A stretch of DNA of 64,000 nt, from contig FONB01000014.1 of assembly GCA_900112785.1 (NCBI GenBank), positions 1 to 64,000 of the forward strand, written 5' to 3'. Positions 34,224 to 45,500 of this stretch are shown here, in pieces. Under the pieces are notes generated by a model. That model saw nothing but the letters and a program-made list of their open reading frames with translations. It was not told where the DNA came from and ran no database searches. Every line of letters begins with the position of its first letter. The first letter of the stretch is position 1. The stretch is from Phytobacter palmae (GTDB taxonomy: Bacteria > Pseudomonadota > Gammaproteobacteria > Enterobacterales > Enterobacteriaceae). The position numbers and the translations under genes are program-made.

Positions 34224-35011
34224 TCGGTCGGCTGCTGCGCGGCGGTTTTATGACCGCCATTTACGCGTACCTTTATATTCCCATCATCATTCTGATTGTG
34301 AACTCGTTTAACAGCTCGCGATTCGGGATTAACTGGCAAGGTTTTACCACCGAGTGGTACAGCCTGCTGATGAATAATGACAGTCTGTTACAGGCGGCAC
34401 AGCACTCTCTCACGATGGCGGTATTCTCCGCCACGTTCGCCACACTTATCGGTTCGCTGACCGCCGTGGCGCTCTACCGTTATCGCTTTCGCGGCAAACC
34501 TTTTGTCAGTGGCATGCTGTTCGTGGTGATGATGTCGCCAGATATCGTAATGGCCATCTCCTTGCTGGTGCTGTTTATGCTGCTGGGTATTCAACTGGGG
34601 TTCTGGTCGCTGCTGTTCTCACACATTACTTTCTGCCTGCCGTTCGTGGTCGTGACGGTCTATTCACGCCTGAACGGGTTTGATGTGCGGATGCTGGAAG
34701 CGGCAAAAGATCTGGGTGCCAGCGAACTGGTGATCCTGCGCAAAATCATTCTGCCGCTGGCGATGCCTGCCGTGGCGGCGGGATGGCTGTTGAGCTTCAC
34801 CCTGTCGATGGATGATGTAGTGGTCTCATCCTTCGTTACCGGACCGGGGTATGAAATTCTGCCGTTGAAAATCTATTCAATGGTGAAAGTCGGCGTCTCA
34901 CCTGAGGTGAACGCGCTGGCAACGATTCTGCTTGTTCTGTCGCTGGTGATGGTTGTCGCCAGCCAGCTAATTGCACGTGATAAAACCAAAAGTCCGGCGC
35001 GCCGGGCATAA
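34220..35011 (+). CDS. potC: Spermidine/putrescine permease PotC
   Basis: Second channel subunit, 263 residues from ATG 34220, which overlaps the potB stop; a longer upstream frame lies inside potB and is not used. Six membrane helices are visible, with the EAA loop [20 protein letters not shown]. The sequence follows E. coli PotC closely ([20 protein letters not shown]). It is followed by potD after 17 bp. Confidence 0.97.
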   Translation: MIGRLLRGGFMTAIYAYLYIPIIILIVNSFNSSRFGINWQGFTTEWYSLLMNNDSLLQAAQHSLTMAVFSATFATLIGSLTAVALYRYRFRGKPFVSGMLFVVMMSPDIVMAISLLVLFMLLGIQLGFWSLLFSHITFCLPFVVVTVYSRLNGFDVRMLEAAKDLGASELVILRKIILPLAMPAVAAGWLLSFTLSMDDVVVSSFVTGPGYEILPLKIYSMVKVGVSPEVNALATILLVLSLVMVVASQLIARDKTKSPARRA

Positions 35012-35028
35012 CCTCAGGGGACGTTAAA

Positions 35029-36075
35029 ATGAAAACATGGTCACGCCACCTGCTTGCGGCGGGTGCTCTGGCACTGAGCATCAATACCGCTCACGCGGAT
35101 GACAGCAAGACGCTCTATTTCTACAACTGGACGGAATATGTGCCGCCGGGTCTGCTGGAACAGTTCACCAAAGAGACGGGCATCAAGGTTATCTATTCAA
35201 CCTATGAATCGAATGAAACCATGTATGCCAAGCTTAAAACCTATAAAGAGGGTGCCTATGATCTGGTCGTGCCGTCCACCTACTTTGTCGACAAAATGCG
35301 TAAAGAGGGCATGATCCAGAAGATTGATAAATCGCAGTTGACCAACTTCCATAATCTCGACCCGGAGATGCTGAATAAGCCATTTGACCCGAATAACGAC
35401 TACTCCATTCCGTATATCTGGGGGGCGACCGCCATTGGCATTAACAGCGAAGAGATTGACCCTAAGACGGTGACCCGTTGGGCGGACCTCTGGAAGCCTG
35501 AGTATAAAAGCAGCCTGCTGCTTACTGACGACGCGCGCGAAGTCTTCCAGGTGGCGCTGCGTAAACTGGGACTTTCCGGTAATACGACCGATCCTAAAGA
35601 GATTGAAGCAGCGTACAAAGAGCTGCAAAAACTGATGCCTAACGTGGCGGCGTTTAATTCCGATAACCCGGCGAACCCGTATATGGAAGGCGAAGTAAAT
35701 CTCGGTATGGTGTGGAACGGTTCCGCGTATGTCGCCCGCCAGGCGGGCACGCCGCTGCAGATAATCTGGCCTGAGGAAGGCGGTATCTTCTGGATGGATA
35801 GCCTTGCTATTCCAGCCAATGCCAAAAACAAAGCGGGGGCTCTTAAGCTTATCAACTTCCTGTTACGCCCGGAAATTGCAAAGCAGGTAGCGGAAACCAT
35901 TGGCTATCCGACGCCAAACCTCGCTGCCCGTAAGCTGCTTAGCCCGGAAGTGGCCAACGATAAATCACTCTACCCGGATGCCGAAACCATCAGTAAAGGC
36001 GAATGGCAAAACGATGTCGGTAGCGCCAGCGCCATTTACGAAGAGTATTACCAGAAGCTCAAAGCGGGTCGTTAA
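35029..36075 (+). CDS. potD: Spermidine/putrescine-binding protein PotD
   Basis: Periplasmic ligand-binding protein delivering polyamines to PotBC. The 348-residue precursor has a signal peptide (MKTWSRHLLAAGALALSINTAHA). Residues lining the polyamine site in E. coli PotD are recognisable: LYFYNWTEYVPPG, STYESNETMYAK, WGATAIGIN and MVWNGSAYVA. Last gene of potABCD, followed by a strong terminator. Confidence 0.97.
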   Translation: MKTWSRHLLAAGALALSINTAHADDSKTLYFYNWTEYVPPGLLEQFTKETGIKVIYSTYESNETMYAKLKTYKEGAYDLVVPSTYFVDKMRKEGMIQKIDKSQLTNFHNLDPEMLNKPFDPNNDYSIPYIWGATAIGINSEEIDPKTVTRWADLWKPEYKSSLLLTDDAREVFQVALRKLGLSGNTTDPKEIEAAYKELQKLMPNVAAFNSDNPANPYMEGEVNLGMVWNGSAYVARQAGTPLQIIWPEEGGIFWMDSLAIPANAKNKAGALKLINFLLRPEIAKQVAETIGYPTPNLAARKLLSPEVANDKSLYPDAETISKGEWQNDVGSASAIYEEYYQKLKAGR

Positions 36076-36126
36076 TGCCTGTAACAGGCGGGACATCCGT
36101 TCTGCCGGCATCTCAGCCATAAAAAA

Positions 36127-36149
36127 GGCCGCATCTCTGCGGCCCTTTT
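36127..36149. terminator. Bidirectional terminator between potD and cobB
   Basis: GGCCGCA (36127-36133), loop TCTC, TGCGGCC (36138-36144), with CTTTTG on one side and AAAAAA on the other, serving both convergent genes. Confidence 0.93.
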
Positions 36150-36160
36150 GTTCGAAAAAT

Positions 36161-36982
36161 TCAAAGCCCTTTCAGTAGCTTCTCAACATACGCCGGCACC
36201 ACTTCACTGGCGAGGCCATAATGCTTCTCTTCGAACTCACTACCTACCTGACTTGGTTCAAGGTTCAACTCAACGGTATGTGCACCGTGCAGTTTAGCCT
36301 CATGGACAAAACCGGCCGCCGGATAGACATGGCCGGAGGTTCCAATCGCGATAAACACATCGGCCATCGCGAGCGCATGATAAATCTCATCCATCCCGAG
36401 CGGCATCTCACCAAACCAGACCACATGCGGGCGTAGCGGCGCGGGAAACTGGCAGCAATGGCACTTGTCTTCCGGGGTCACATCCTGTGTCCACGTCAGC
36501 ACTTGCCCGCTCTGCGAGCAGCGTACTTTCAGCAATTCTCCGTGCATATGGATGATATGGTGATTTCCGGCGCGTTCATGCAGGTTGTCGATATTCTGCG
36601 TCACCAGTAAAAAGCGATCGCCGAGGATATCTTCCAGCTTTGCCAGCGCCAGATGCGCCGGGTTTGGCGCAATCTCCGGTAGCTGTAGCTGCTGACGACG
36701 CGCATTATAGAAAGCCTGCACCAGCTGTGGGTTGCGGGCGAAACCTTCCGGCGTTGCCACGTCTTCCACATGGTGTTCTTCCCACAGACCATCCGCAGCA
36801 CGGAAGGTGCGTATACCTGATTCCGCGGAGATCCCCGCCCCCGTTAGTACCACTACTCTCGGTTTTTCCATCACTTCCGGCACCACCTGGTCTCTGAAAA
36901 AAATCCGCTGGCGTAAGCGCTCACGCAAACGGCGTTTGTTACGGCGAAAACAGCTGAGACGATGTGACCGACGAGACTGCAT
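36161..36982 (-). CDS. cobB: NAD-dependent protein deacylase CobB (sirtuin)
   Basis: Removes acetyl and succinyl groups from lysines, for example in acetyl-CoA synthetase. The sirtuin motifs [26 protein letters not shown], catalytic His in HMHGEL and a Cys4 zinc site ([16 protein letters not shown]) are present. The 273-residue form starts at 36982 and includes the basic N-terminal extension ([12 protein letters not shown]) of the long CobB isoform; the short form would start at ATG 36874. It lies 15 bp after nagK. Confidence 0.96.
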   Translation of the reverse strand: MQSRRSHRLSCFRRNKRRLRERLRQRIFFRDQVVPEVMEKPRVVVLTGAGISAESGIRTFRAADGLWEEHHVEDVATPEGFARNPQLVQAFYNARRQQLQLPEIAPNPAHLALAKLEDILGDRFLLVTQNIDNLHERAGNHHIIHMHGELLKVRCSQSGQVLTWTQDVTPEDKCHCCQFPAPLRPHVVWFGEMPLGMDEIYHALAMADVFIAIGTSGHVYPAAGFVHEAKLHGAHTVELNLEPSQVGSEFEEKHYGLASEVVPAYVEKLLKGL

Positions 36983-36997
36983 ATCATCCTCTCAGAA

Positions 36998-37909
36998 TTA
37001 ATCAGTAAGATGAAGGAAAGCGGCACCACGCATGCCGCCAGCATCGCCGTGGCGAGCACGTTCAATGCGGGGTATCCGGGCCACCGGCAACAAGTGTGGC
37101 GGTAAACGCGCCGCCAGCAACGACGTCAGGGCAGAAAAATTCGATAAGCCACCACCGATAACCAGTAAATCCGGATCCACTATCGTCAGGATATTCCCAA
37201 GACACACCGCCAGCAAATCAGCATAGCGCTCAACATGGGCTTTCGCCTGCGCATCGCCCTGCTCCCAACGCGCGATAATTTCCGGGGACGATAAGGAGTG
37301 ATGGTAGTAATGTTGATACAGCCAGGCAAAACCGCGCCCGGAAAGATAGTTTTCGATACAGCCCAGTTTGCCGCAACCGCAGCGCGTGAGTGGAAAATCA
37401 AAACCCATCAGCGCCATAGCATCGACCGGCAGGCGAATATGGCCAAACTCACCGGTAATATAGCTGCGTCCTTTGAGGGTCTGGCCGTTAGCGACAATGC
37501 CACCGCCAACCCCGGTCCCCAGGATTAGCCCCATCACAATCGGATACTGGCGAAACTCATCATCCCATGCTTCGGAAAGGGCAAAACAGTTGGCGTCATT
37601 ATCAAGGCGGACATCACGCGCGAGTCTGGCGCTTAAATCCTTGCGTAGCGGTTGACCACTGGCGGCCGGAACATTGGCGGCATAGAGGGTGCCATCAGCA
37701 GTTTCCGGCATGCCCGGAATACCGATGCCGACACTGCCCTGTCCGCCAAAGCGTGCATCAGCTTCGGCAACCAGCTGAGTGATAGTCGTTAAAAATGTCT
37801 CATAATTCTCTTTCGGTGTGGCGACGCGCTTTTCCCATTGCAAACGACGGGTATCGTCAAATACCCCCAGCGCTATCTTGCTTCCGCCGATATCAAATCC
37901 GTAATACAT
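36998..37909 (-). CDS. nagK: N-acetyl-D-glucosamine kinase
   Basis: ROK-family kinase phosphorylating GlcNAc recovered from cell-wall turnover. The 303-residue protein has the ATP motif [14 protein letters not shown], the catalytic Asp region [28 protein letters not shown] and the zinc site GHIRLP with [15 protein letters not shown]. It lies between lolE (24 bp) and cobB on the same strand, as in E. coli. Confidence 0.97.
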   Translation of the reverse strand: MYYGFDIGGSKIALGVFDDTRRLQWEKRVATPKENYETFLTTITQLVAEADARFGGQGSVGIGIPGMPETADGTLYAANVPAASGQPLRKDLSARLARDVRLDNDANCFALSEAWDDEFRQYPIVMGLILGTGVGGGIVANGQTLKGRSYITGEFGHIRLPVDAMALMGFDFPLTRCGCGKLGCIENYLSGRGFAWLYQHYYHHSLSSPEIIARWEQGDAQAKAHVERYADLLAVCLGNILTIVDPDLLVIGGGLSNFSALTSLLAARLPPHLLPVARIPRIERARHGDAGGMRGAAFLHLTD

Positions 37910-37932
37910 CGCCTCTCCTTTTTTACTTCTTA

Positions 37933-39180
37933 TTATTGTCCGCTCAATACCCTCGCCGGATCGATATTGCTTGCCCGGCGCGCCGGATACCAGCTTGCCA
38001 ACAGACTCAGCACCAGAGCAGTAACCAATACATACACCACATCCAGTGCGTGTAACTCCGACGGTAGAAAATCGATAAAGTAGATATCGCCGGATAAAAA
38101 TTGATGACCAATGAGCTTCTCAATGATGCGGATTATCGCGGTCAGTTGCAGTGACGCAACCACACCGATCACCGCGCCGATCACGCTTCCCAGCAGGCCG
38201 GCCAGCAAGCCGTACCAGACGAAAATCGCCCGGATCAGGCCATCTTTCGCCCCTAATGTGCGTAGCACGGCGATATCGCTGCTCTTATCTTTTACCGCCA
38301 TGACCAGCGTGGAGACAATATTGAAACAGGCTACGCCAATCACCAGCACCATCGCCAGATACATAATGGCGCGGATCATCTGAATATCGCGATACATATA
38401 GCCGTATTTACCGATCCAGCTTTTAATATAGACATAGCTGTTGGTGACTTCACCAGCGCTTCGCACCAGCGTGTTCGCGTTAAAGACATCTTTCACCTTA
38501 ATGGCAATGCCCGTAACGCTGCTGCCCATATCCAGATATTGCTGCGCATCTTCCATCGGGATCATCGCAAACGCATGGTCGAGCTGACCGCTCAATTGCA
38601 ATACGCCGGTAACGTGTAGTCTGACGCGTTTTGGTTGCAACAGTTTGTGGTCGGTGTCGGAATTGGGGATCATTATCGAGATCCAATCGCCCTGTTTCAC
38701 GTTCAGCGCATCCGCGACACCTTTACCAAGGATTATCTGCTGCTCACCGGGTCTAAAATTGCGCCAGGCGTCGGCCTGCACAAAATTGGGTAACGCGCTC
38801 AGACGGGATTCCTGTTCAGGGTTTACCCCTTTCACCTGGATCGCTCGCAAATTGGTGCCGCTCTCCACAAGGCCGGTGAAATTAATATAGGGTGCCGCGG
38901 AGACGATACCAGGCACTTTTTCCACTTTTGCCAGCGCGTCGTTCCAGTTATTCCACGGCTGATTCACCGGCTCGATTTCGCCATGCGGCACAACCGCCAG
39001 AATACGGTTATTGAGCTCGCGTTCGAAGCCGTTCATGGCACTGAGCCCCACGATCAACACCGCAACGCCAAGCGAAATACCCACCGTGGAGATGACGGAA
39101 ATCAGCGAAACCATCCCACTGCGGCGGCGGCCACGGCTAAAACGCAGGCCTATCAGTAATGACAGAGGAGACGCCATCAC
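37933..39180 (-). CDS. lolE: Lipoprotein-releasing system permease LolE
   Basis: Membrane subunit of LolCDE that binds outer-membrane lipoproteins and frees them to LolA. The 415-residue protein has the MacB-like build: TM1 at about 25-47 ([20 protein letters not shown]), a periplasmic domain, then three C-terminal helices and the FtsX-like ending. It overlaps lolD by 4 bp. Length and sequence match E. coli LolE. Confidence 0.97.
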   Translation of the reverse strand: MMASPLSLLIGLRFSRGRRRSGMVSLISVISTVGISLGVAVLIVGLSAMNGFERELNNRILAVVPHGEIEPVNQPWNNWNDALAKVEKVPGIVSAAPYINFTGLVESGTNLRAIQVKGVNPEQESRLSALPNFVQADAWRNFRPGEQQIILGKGVADALNVKQGDWISIMIPNSDTDHKLLQPKRVRLHVTGVLQLSGQLDHAFAMIPMEDAQQYLDMGSSVTGIAIKVKDVFNANTLVRSAGEVTNSYVYIKSWIGKYGYMYRDIQMIRAIMYLAMVLVIGVACFNIVSTLVMAVKDKSSDIAVLRTLGAKDGLIRAIFVWYGLLAGLLGSVIGAVIGVVASLQLTAIIRIIEKLIGHQFLSGDIYFIDFLPSELHALDVVYVLVTALVLSLLASWYPARRASNIDPARVLSGQ

Positions 39181-39878
39181 TCAGCCCCCATCAGGGTCAT
39201 TTCAGTACTCAGGCGACCATCGCGCATCTCCAGCTGGCGGCTCATCCGTTTCGCCAGTTGCAGATCATGTGTGACCACCAGAAAAGCAGTGCCCTGCGAC
39301 GCATTCAGTTCTCCCAGCAACTGGAAGATACTGTCCGCATTACGGGCATCCAGATTACCTGTCGGCTCATCTGCCAGCACCAGACGCGGATTATTTACCA
39401 GCGCACGGGCAATGGCCACACGCTGACGCTCGCCGCCTGATAGCTCTGAGGGGCGATGGCTGGCGCGATGCTCAAGTCCCACCGCCCGCAGCATTTCCCG
39501 CGCCCGGACATCAATTTCTGCCGCTTTGTGCTTACCAATGAGCAGCGGCATAGCCACGTTTTCCAGCGCAGTAAAATCGGGCAGCAGGTGGTGAAACTGA
39601 TAGATAAAACCCAGCTCGCGGTTGCGTAACTCCGCTTTCGCCGCAGAGGAGAGTTTACTCAGCTGTTGATTATCGAAGGTCACTTCGCCTGATGTCGGGG
39701 TATCCAGCCCGCCCAACAGATGCAGGAGCGTACTTTTACCGGAACCGGAGCTGCCGACAATTGCCATCAGCTCACCTTCACCCACGCTAAAGCTCACATC
39801 ATGCAATACGTCGGTTTGCACTTTCCCTTCCTGATAGCGTTTGCACAGGTTGTCGCATTGCAACAGGATTTTATTCAT
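39177..39878 (-). CDS. lolD: Lipoprotein-releasing system ATPase LolD
   Basis: Energises lipoprotein release. The 233-residue ABC ATPase has Walker [10 protein letters not shown], the LolD/MacB-type stretch [16 protein letters not shown], signature [14 protein letters not shown] and Walker [13 protein letters not shown]. Start ATG 39878 matches E. coli ([18 protein letters not shown]) and overlaps lolC by 8 bp; a longer frame upstream is inside lolC. Confidence 0.97.
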   Translation of the reverse strand: MNKILLQCDNLCKRYQEGKVQTDVLHDVSFSVGEGELMAIVGSSGSGKSTLLHLLGGLDTPTSGEVTFDNQQLSKLSSAAKAELRNRELGFIYQFHHLLPDFTALENVAMPLLIGKHKAAEIDVRAREMLRAVGLEHRASHRPSELSGGERQRVAIARALVNNPRLVLADEPTGNLDARNADSIFQLLGELNASQGTAFLVVTHDLQLAKRMSRQLEMRDGRLSTEMTLMGAE

Positions 39879-41070
39879 AACGTAAAGCCTCAGCGGGTTG
39901 AGTGGCGGCAGCGCGCCAGGAAGGATAAAGCGTAGAGAGCAGCGCGATGGCCATTGCCACCAGCGCAATAACAACAACCTGTAACGGCTCGATGGCCACT
40001 GGCAGTGCGGCGCCATCAAGGAACGCACCGATGACTGGCATCAGATTATTCAACTGGCTGGCCAGCAACGCTCCAAGCGCGGCTCCCAGCAGCGCGCCAA
40101 TAATACCAGCACTTGCGCCCTGCACCATAAAGACCGCCATGATCTGACGCGGGGTCAGTCCCTGGGTTTGCAGAATCGCCACCTCGCCCTGTTTTTCCAT
40201 TACCATCAGGCCAAGGGAGGTAATAATATTGAAAGCCGCCACCGCAATAATCAGGCTTAGCAGCAGCCCCATCATATTTTTCTCCATACGTACGGCCTGG
40301 AATAGCTCACCTTTTCGCTCGCGCCAGTCTTGCCATTTGGTCCCTTTCGGCAGCGCCTGTTGGCTCAGAACATCGACCTGTAGAGGTGCATTCAGCCATA
40401 AACGCCAGCCGGTAATATTGCCTGCGGGATAGCGCATCAGACGAGACGCATCCTGAATATTGACCAGCATCTGGTAGTCATCCACTTCACTGCTGGCAGC
40501 GAAGGTCCCGACTACGGTAAACAGGCGTTGGCTGGGCAAACGGCCCATCGGCGTAAACTGGCTGGCAGATGGCACCATGACGCGAATCTGATCGCCGCGG
40601 TTGACCCCAAGCTGCCCGGCAAGGCCTTCACCGAGAATGACATTGTACTGCCCGGCTTCCAGTGAAGATTGCTGTACGTTGACCAGGTACGGGGTGAGCG
40701 GATCTTTTTGCGCCGGATCGATCCCCAGCATGACCCCCACAGCCACGCTGCGTGCACTCTGGAGAACGACATCGCCGGTACTCAATGGCGCAATACGATT
40801 TACGCCCTGCAAGTTGAGCGCGCTGGCAGGTAATTGCTCAGGGTTGATCGAGCCATTTTGCGCAGTGATGACCGCCTGCGGCATCAGCCCCAGGATATTA
40901 TTTTGCAGTTCGCGCTCAAAGCCATTCATCACTGACAGCACAGTCACCAGCGCCATTACGCCAAGCGTGATGCCAATGGTCGACAGCCAGGAAACGAAAC
41001 GACCGAAGCGGTCGGCTGCGCGCCCACGCATATAGCGCAGGCCGATAAAGAGAGTGACAGGCTGGTACAT
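39871..41070 (-). CDS. lolC: Lipoprotein-releasing system permease LolC
   Basis: Membrane subunit of LolCDE that binds LolA through a periplasmic hook. The 399-residue protein has the same topology as LolE: TM1 ([20 protein letters not shown]), a large periplasmic domain and three C-terminal helices. Start ATG 41070 ([16 protein letters not shown]) matches E. coli; a longer in-frame extension reaches into the intergenic region and is not supported. First gene of the essential lolCDE operon. Confidence 0.97.
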   Translation of the reverse strand: MYQPVTLFIGLRYMRGRAADRFGRFVSWLSTIGITLGVMALVTVLSVMNGFERELQNNILGLMPQAVITAQNGSINPEQLPASALNLQGVNRIAPLSTGDVVLQSARSVAVGVMLGIDPAQKDPLTPYLVNVQQSSLEAGQYNVILGEGLAGQLGVNRGDQIRVMVPSASQFTPMGRLPSQRLFTVVGTFAASSEVDDYQMLVNIQDASRLMRYPAGNITGWRLWLNAPLQVDVLSQQALPKGTKWQDWRERKGELFQAVRMEKNMMGLLLSLIIAVAAFNIITSLGLMVMEKQGEVAILQTQGLTPRQIMAVFMVQGASAGIIGALLGAALGALLASQLNNLMPVIGAFLDGAALPVAIEPLQVVVIALVAMAIALLSTLYPSWRAAATQPAEALRYE

Positions 41071-41356
41071 GAAATCCGTCTGGTTGCTGTTAGCAGACTC
41101 CGAAGTATATAAGCGAAAGCGTAGAGCGTAAATGAGTGAAACAGTAAGCGGACGTCTCAGAGGAGAGGAAAAAATCCGAGAAATCAAATTACTAGTTGCG
41201 CGACTTTTACGCGCTTCGCGTCCCGTAGCGGTATCTTTTTATGACTCACCGCCTGATATTTATCCGAAAAGGGAGGAAATACAGACTGTTTCCCATTACA
41301 CCCCGCAGCGACGCCATCAGGATAAACGCCGAACTTTGTAATACAAACGGCGAAAG

Positions 41357-42433
41357 ATGATGAAAAAAAAGACTCTATGGATAAATCAAATCAAGGGATT
41401 ATGTATCTGTCTGGTAGTTATCTATCACTCGGTAATTACGTTTTACCCGCATCTCACCACATTTAACCACGCGTGGTCAGAAACGCTCGCAAAGTGCTGG
41501 ATCTACTTTAATCTTTACCTTGCCCCCTTCCGCATGCCAGTTTTCTTTTTTCTCTCAGGCTACCTGATTCGACGCTACATTGATGAGGTGCCCTGGAAAG
41601 AGGCGATCGACAAGCGGATCTGGAGCATCTTTTATGTGCTTATACTTTGGGGCGTACTGCAATGGCTGGCGCTCAGCCACATCAATGACTGGCTGGCACC
41701 CACGCGCGATTTAAACGGTGCAGCTAACGCCGCCTATGCAGATACCCCCGCTGCGTTTATTAAAGGGATGCTCACCGCCAGTACCAGCCTGTGGTATCTC
41801 TACGCGCTGGTGGTCTATTTTATTCTGTGCAAATTACTGAGCCGCTGGGCGCTTGCTGCGCTCGTCGCCATGGCGCTGCTCAGCGTAGCGATTAACTTTT
41901 TGGCCTCCCCCTGGTGGGGTATGAACAGCGTACTGCGCAACATGATCTATTACAGCATGGGGGCATGGTTTGGCGGCGCTATTCTGGATGCGATTAAACG
42001 TTTCTCTTTTCGTCGTTACGCTGTCTGGCTGGCTGGGGCGTTACTTGCTGCGGTGGCGCTATGGTTTTTAAATGTTCCCCTACCCCTTAGCCTGCTGTCG
42101 GTAGTGCTGATTTTGCGTCTGTTCCAGACGCTGGAAGAACGCATTGGTTCAGGCGAAAACGCTTTGCTGAATATTGTGGGCAGCAATACGCTTGCCATCT
42201 ACACCACCCATCGCATTCTGATTGAAGCGCTCAGTCTGGCTTTGTTGACCCCGATGAATGACGGGCGCTGGTCACCCGCCTTCGAGCTGACCATCGTGTT
42301 ACTTTATCCGTTCTGTAGTCTCGTTATCTGTACCCTGGCTGGCTTGTGTATACGGAAACTATCCTCGGCGATTTTTGCCGATCTGTTTTTCACTCCACCC
42401 GCAAAATTGACCACACCACTGCAAGCTCGATAA
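41357..42433 (+). CDS. ycfT: Acyltransferase-3 family membrane protein YcfT
   Basis: The 358-residue inner-membrane protein has about ten hydrophobic helices. The N-terminal signature of acyltransferase-3 proteins is present: WINQIKGLCICLVVIYHSVI with the active-site His, and FRMPVFFFLSGYLIRR. Such enzymes acylate envelope sugars or peptides; the substrate of YcfT is not known. It is divergent from lolC across 286 bp with no gene, and 114 bp before mfd. Start ATG 41357 or the next codon. Confidence 0.93.
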   Translation: MMKKKTLWINQIKGLCICLVVIYHSVITFYPHLTTFNHAWSETLAKCWIYFNLYLAPFRMPVFFFLSGYLIRRYIDEVPWKEAIDKRIWSIFYVLILWGVLQWLALSHINDWLAPTRDLNGAANAAYADTPAAFIKGMLTASTSLWYLYALVVYFILCKLLSRWALAALVAMALLSVAINFLASPWWGMNSVLRNMIYYSMGAWFGGAILDAIKRFSFRRYAVWLAGALLAAVALWFLNVPLPLSLLSVVLILRLFQTLEERIGSGENALLNIVGSNTLAIYTTHRILIEALSLALLTPMNDGRWSPAFELTIVLLYPFCSLVICTLAGLCIRKLSSAIFADLFFTPPAKLTTPLQAR

Positions 42434-42547
42434 GCGCGAGTCTTGAGGTTGGCGAATAGTGCACAATCGCGGATAATAAAGGGATTGCGTATCAGTAATA
42501 TGCCCCCATAACAAGGGGCATATCCATAAGAGACCCAGACCCTATCT

Positions 42548-45500
42548 ATGCCTGAACAATACCGTTATTCTCTGCCCGCCAAAGCTGGCGAGCAACGCCA
42601 GCTTGGTGAACTGACTGGTGCTGCCTGCGCGACTGAAGTCGCGGAAATCATTGAGCGACATAAAGGCCCGGTAGTACTGATTACGCCGGATATGCAAAAT
42701 GCCCTGCGTCTGCATGACGAAATCATTCAATTCACCGACAATCTGGTGATGAACCTTGCTGACTGGGAGACGCTGCCGTATGACAGCTTCTCGCCGCATC
42801 AGGAAATTATCTCCTCCCGTCTCTCCACACTCTACCAGTTGCCCTCTATGCAACGTGGTGTGCTGATTGTATCGGTGAATACATTGATGCAGCGCGTCTG
42901 CCCACACAGCTATTTACACGGGCACGCTTTGGTCATGAAAAAAGGTCAGCGTCTGTCCCGTGACGCGCTACGCGCACAGCTGGACAGCGCGGGGTATCGC
43001 CATGTTGATCAGGTTATGGAACACGGTGAGTATGCTACCCGTGGGGCGCTGCTGGATCTCTTCCCGATGGGCAGCGCGCAACCTTACCGCCTTGATTTCT
43101 TCGATGATGAAATTGACAGTCTTCGCCTGTTCGATGCGGACAGCCAGCGTACGCTGGAAGAGGTCGAGGCCATTAATTTACTGCCTGCACATGAATTTCC
43201 GACGGATAAAACCGCTATTGAGCTGTTTCGCAGCCAGTGGCGCGATAAATTCGACGTTAAGCGCGATGCCGAACATATCTATCAACAGGTGAGTAAAGGC
43301 ACGTTGCCAACCGGTATTGAATACTGGCAGCCCCTGTTTTTCAGTGAGCCGTTGCCGTCGTTGTTTAGCTATCTGCCGGACAATACGCTGCTCATCAACA
43401 CGGGCGATCTGGAAAACAGCGCGGAACGCTTTAGCCAGGAGACCCGGGCGCGCTTCGAAAATCGTGGCGTGGACCCGATGCGTCCCTTGCTGGCGCCAGA
43501 ATTGCTGTGGCTGCGGGTAGATGAACTGTTCAGCGAACTTAAACGCTGGCCGCGCGTACAACTCAAAACCGAAAACCTGGCGGATAAAGCCGCCAATGTG
43601 AACCTCGGTTATCGGACATTGCCGGATCTGGCCGTTCAGGCACAGCAAAAAGCACCGCTGGATAACTTGCGCAAATTCCTTGAATCCTTTAGCGGGCCGG
43701 TCATATTTTCGGTCGAGAGTGAGGGGCGTCGCGAAGCGCTGGGAGAATTACTCTCACGCATCAAGGTTGCGCCGAAGCGCATAACCCGACTGGATGACGC
43801 GCAAGATGCCGGGCGCTATCTGATCATTGGTTCGGCTGAACATGGCTTTATCGACACGCTCCGTAACCGGGTGTTGATTTGTGAAAGCGATCTTCTGGGC
43901 GAGCGCGTTGCCCGCCGCCGCCAGGATACGCGCCGCACGATTAACCCCGATACGCTGATTCGCAACCTCGCTGAACTGCATCCTGGCCAGCCGGTGGTGC
44001 ACCTGGAACATGGGGTTGGACGCTATGCGGGGATGACCACGCTTGAAGCGGGCGGCATTAAAGGCGAATACCTGATGCTGACTTATGCCGGGGATGCCAA
44101 ACTCTACGTCCCGGTGTCGTCGTTGCATCTGATTAGCCGCTATGCCGGAGGCGCAGAGGAGAACGCCCCGCTGCATAAACTGGGCGGCGATGCCTGGGCG
44201 CGTGCGCGGCAAAAAGCGGCTGAGAAAGTCAGGGATGTCGCAGCGGAATTGCTGGATATCTACGCCCAACGCGCGGCGAAGTCTGGTTTTGCCTTTAAGC
44301 ACGATCGCGAACAGTACCAACTTTTCTGCGACAGCTTCCCGTTTGAAACCACGCCAGATCAGGCACAGGCCATTAACGCAGTGTTGAGTGACATGTGCCA
44401 GCCGCTGGCTATGGACCGCCTGGTCTGCGGCGATGTCGGCTTCGGTAAAACCGAAGTGGCAATGCGCGCCGCCTTCCTTGCCGTCGAAAATAACAAGCAG
44501 GTAGCTGTGCTGGTGCCCACTACCCTGCTCGCTCAACAGCATTTCGACAATTTCCGCGACCGCTTCGCCAACTGGCCAGTGCGTGTGGAGATGCTCTCAC
44601 GTTTTCGCAGCGCAAAAGAGCAGACACAGGTGCTGGAGCAGGCGGCTGAGGGCAAAATCGATATTCTTATCGGTACCCATAAGCTGCTGCAAAACGACGT
44701 GAAGTGGAAAGACCTGGGACTTCTGATTGTCGATGAAGAACACCGCTTTGGCGTGCGTCATAAAGAGCGGATTAAAGCGATGCGAGCTGACGTTGATATC
44801 CTCACGCTCACTGCGACGCCAATTCCGCGTACCCTCAATATGGCCATGAGCGGTATGCGCGATCTGTCGATCATCGCAACGCCTCCCGCGCGCCGACTGG
44901 CTGTGAAAACATTCGTTCGTGAATACGACAGCCTGGTCGTGCGCGAGGCGATACTGCGTGAGGTTCTGCGTGGCGGGCAGGTCTACTACCTGTACAATGA
45001 CGTCGAAAACATTCAGAAAGCTGCCGACAGACTGGCAGAACTGGTTCCGGAAGCGCGTATCGCCATCGGCCACGGGCAGATGCGTGAACGTGAACTGGAA
45101 CGGGTCATGAATGATTTCCACCACCAACGTTTTAATGTGCTGGTCTGTACCACGATAATCGAGACCGGGATCGACATTCCGACGGCAAATACGATCATTA
45201 TTGAACGTGCCGATCACTTTGGTCTGGCGCAGCTCCACCAGCTACGTGGCCGCGTGGGCCGTTCGCACCACCAGGCCTATGCCTGGTTACTGACGCCACA
45301 TCCGAAAGCGATGACCACCGATGCGCAAAAACGCCTCGAAGCGATTGCCTCGCTGGAAGATTTAGGCGCGGGTTTCGCCCTCGCCACCCACGATCTGGAA
45401 ATCCGTGGGGCCGGCGAACTGTTGGGCGAAGATCAGAGCGGTTCAATGGAAACCATTGGCTTTTCGCTGTATATGGAGCTGCTGGAAAATGCGGTTGATG

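Noticed and set aside
41132-41341. 69-residue frame between lolC and ycfT
   Set aside because: Basic, low-complexity sequence with no ribosome site; the region is more likely the divergent promoter region.
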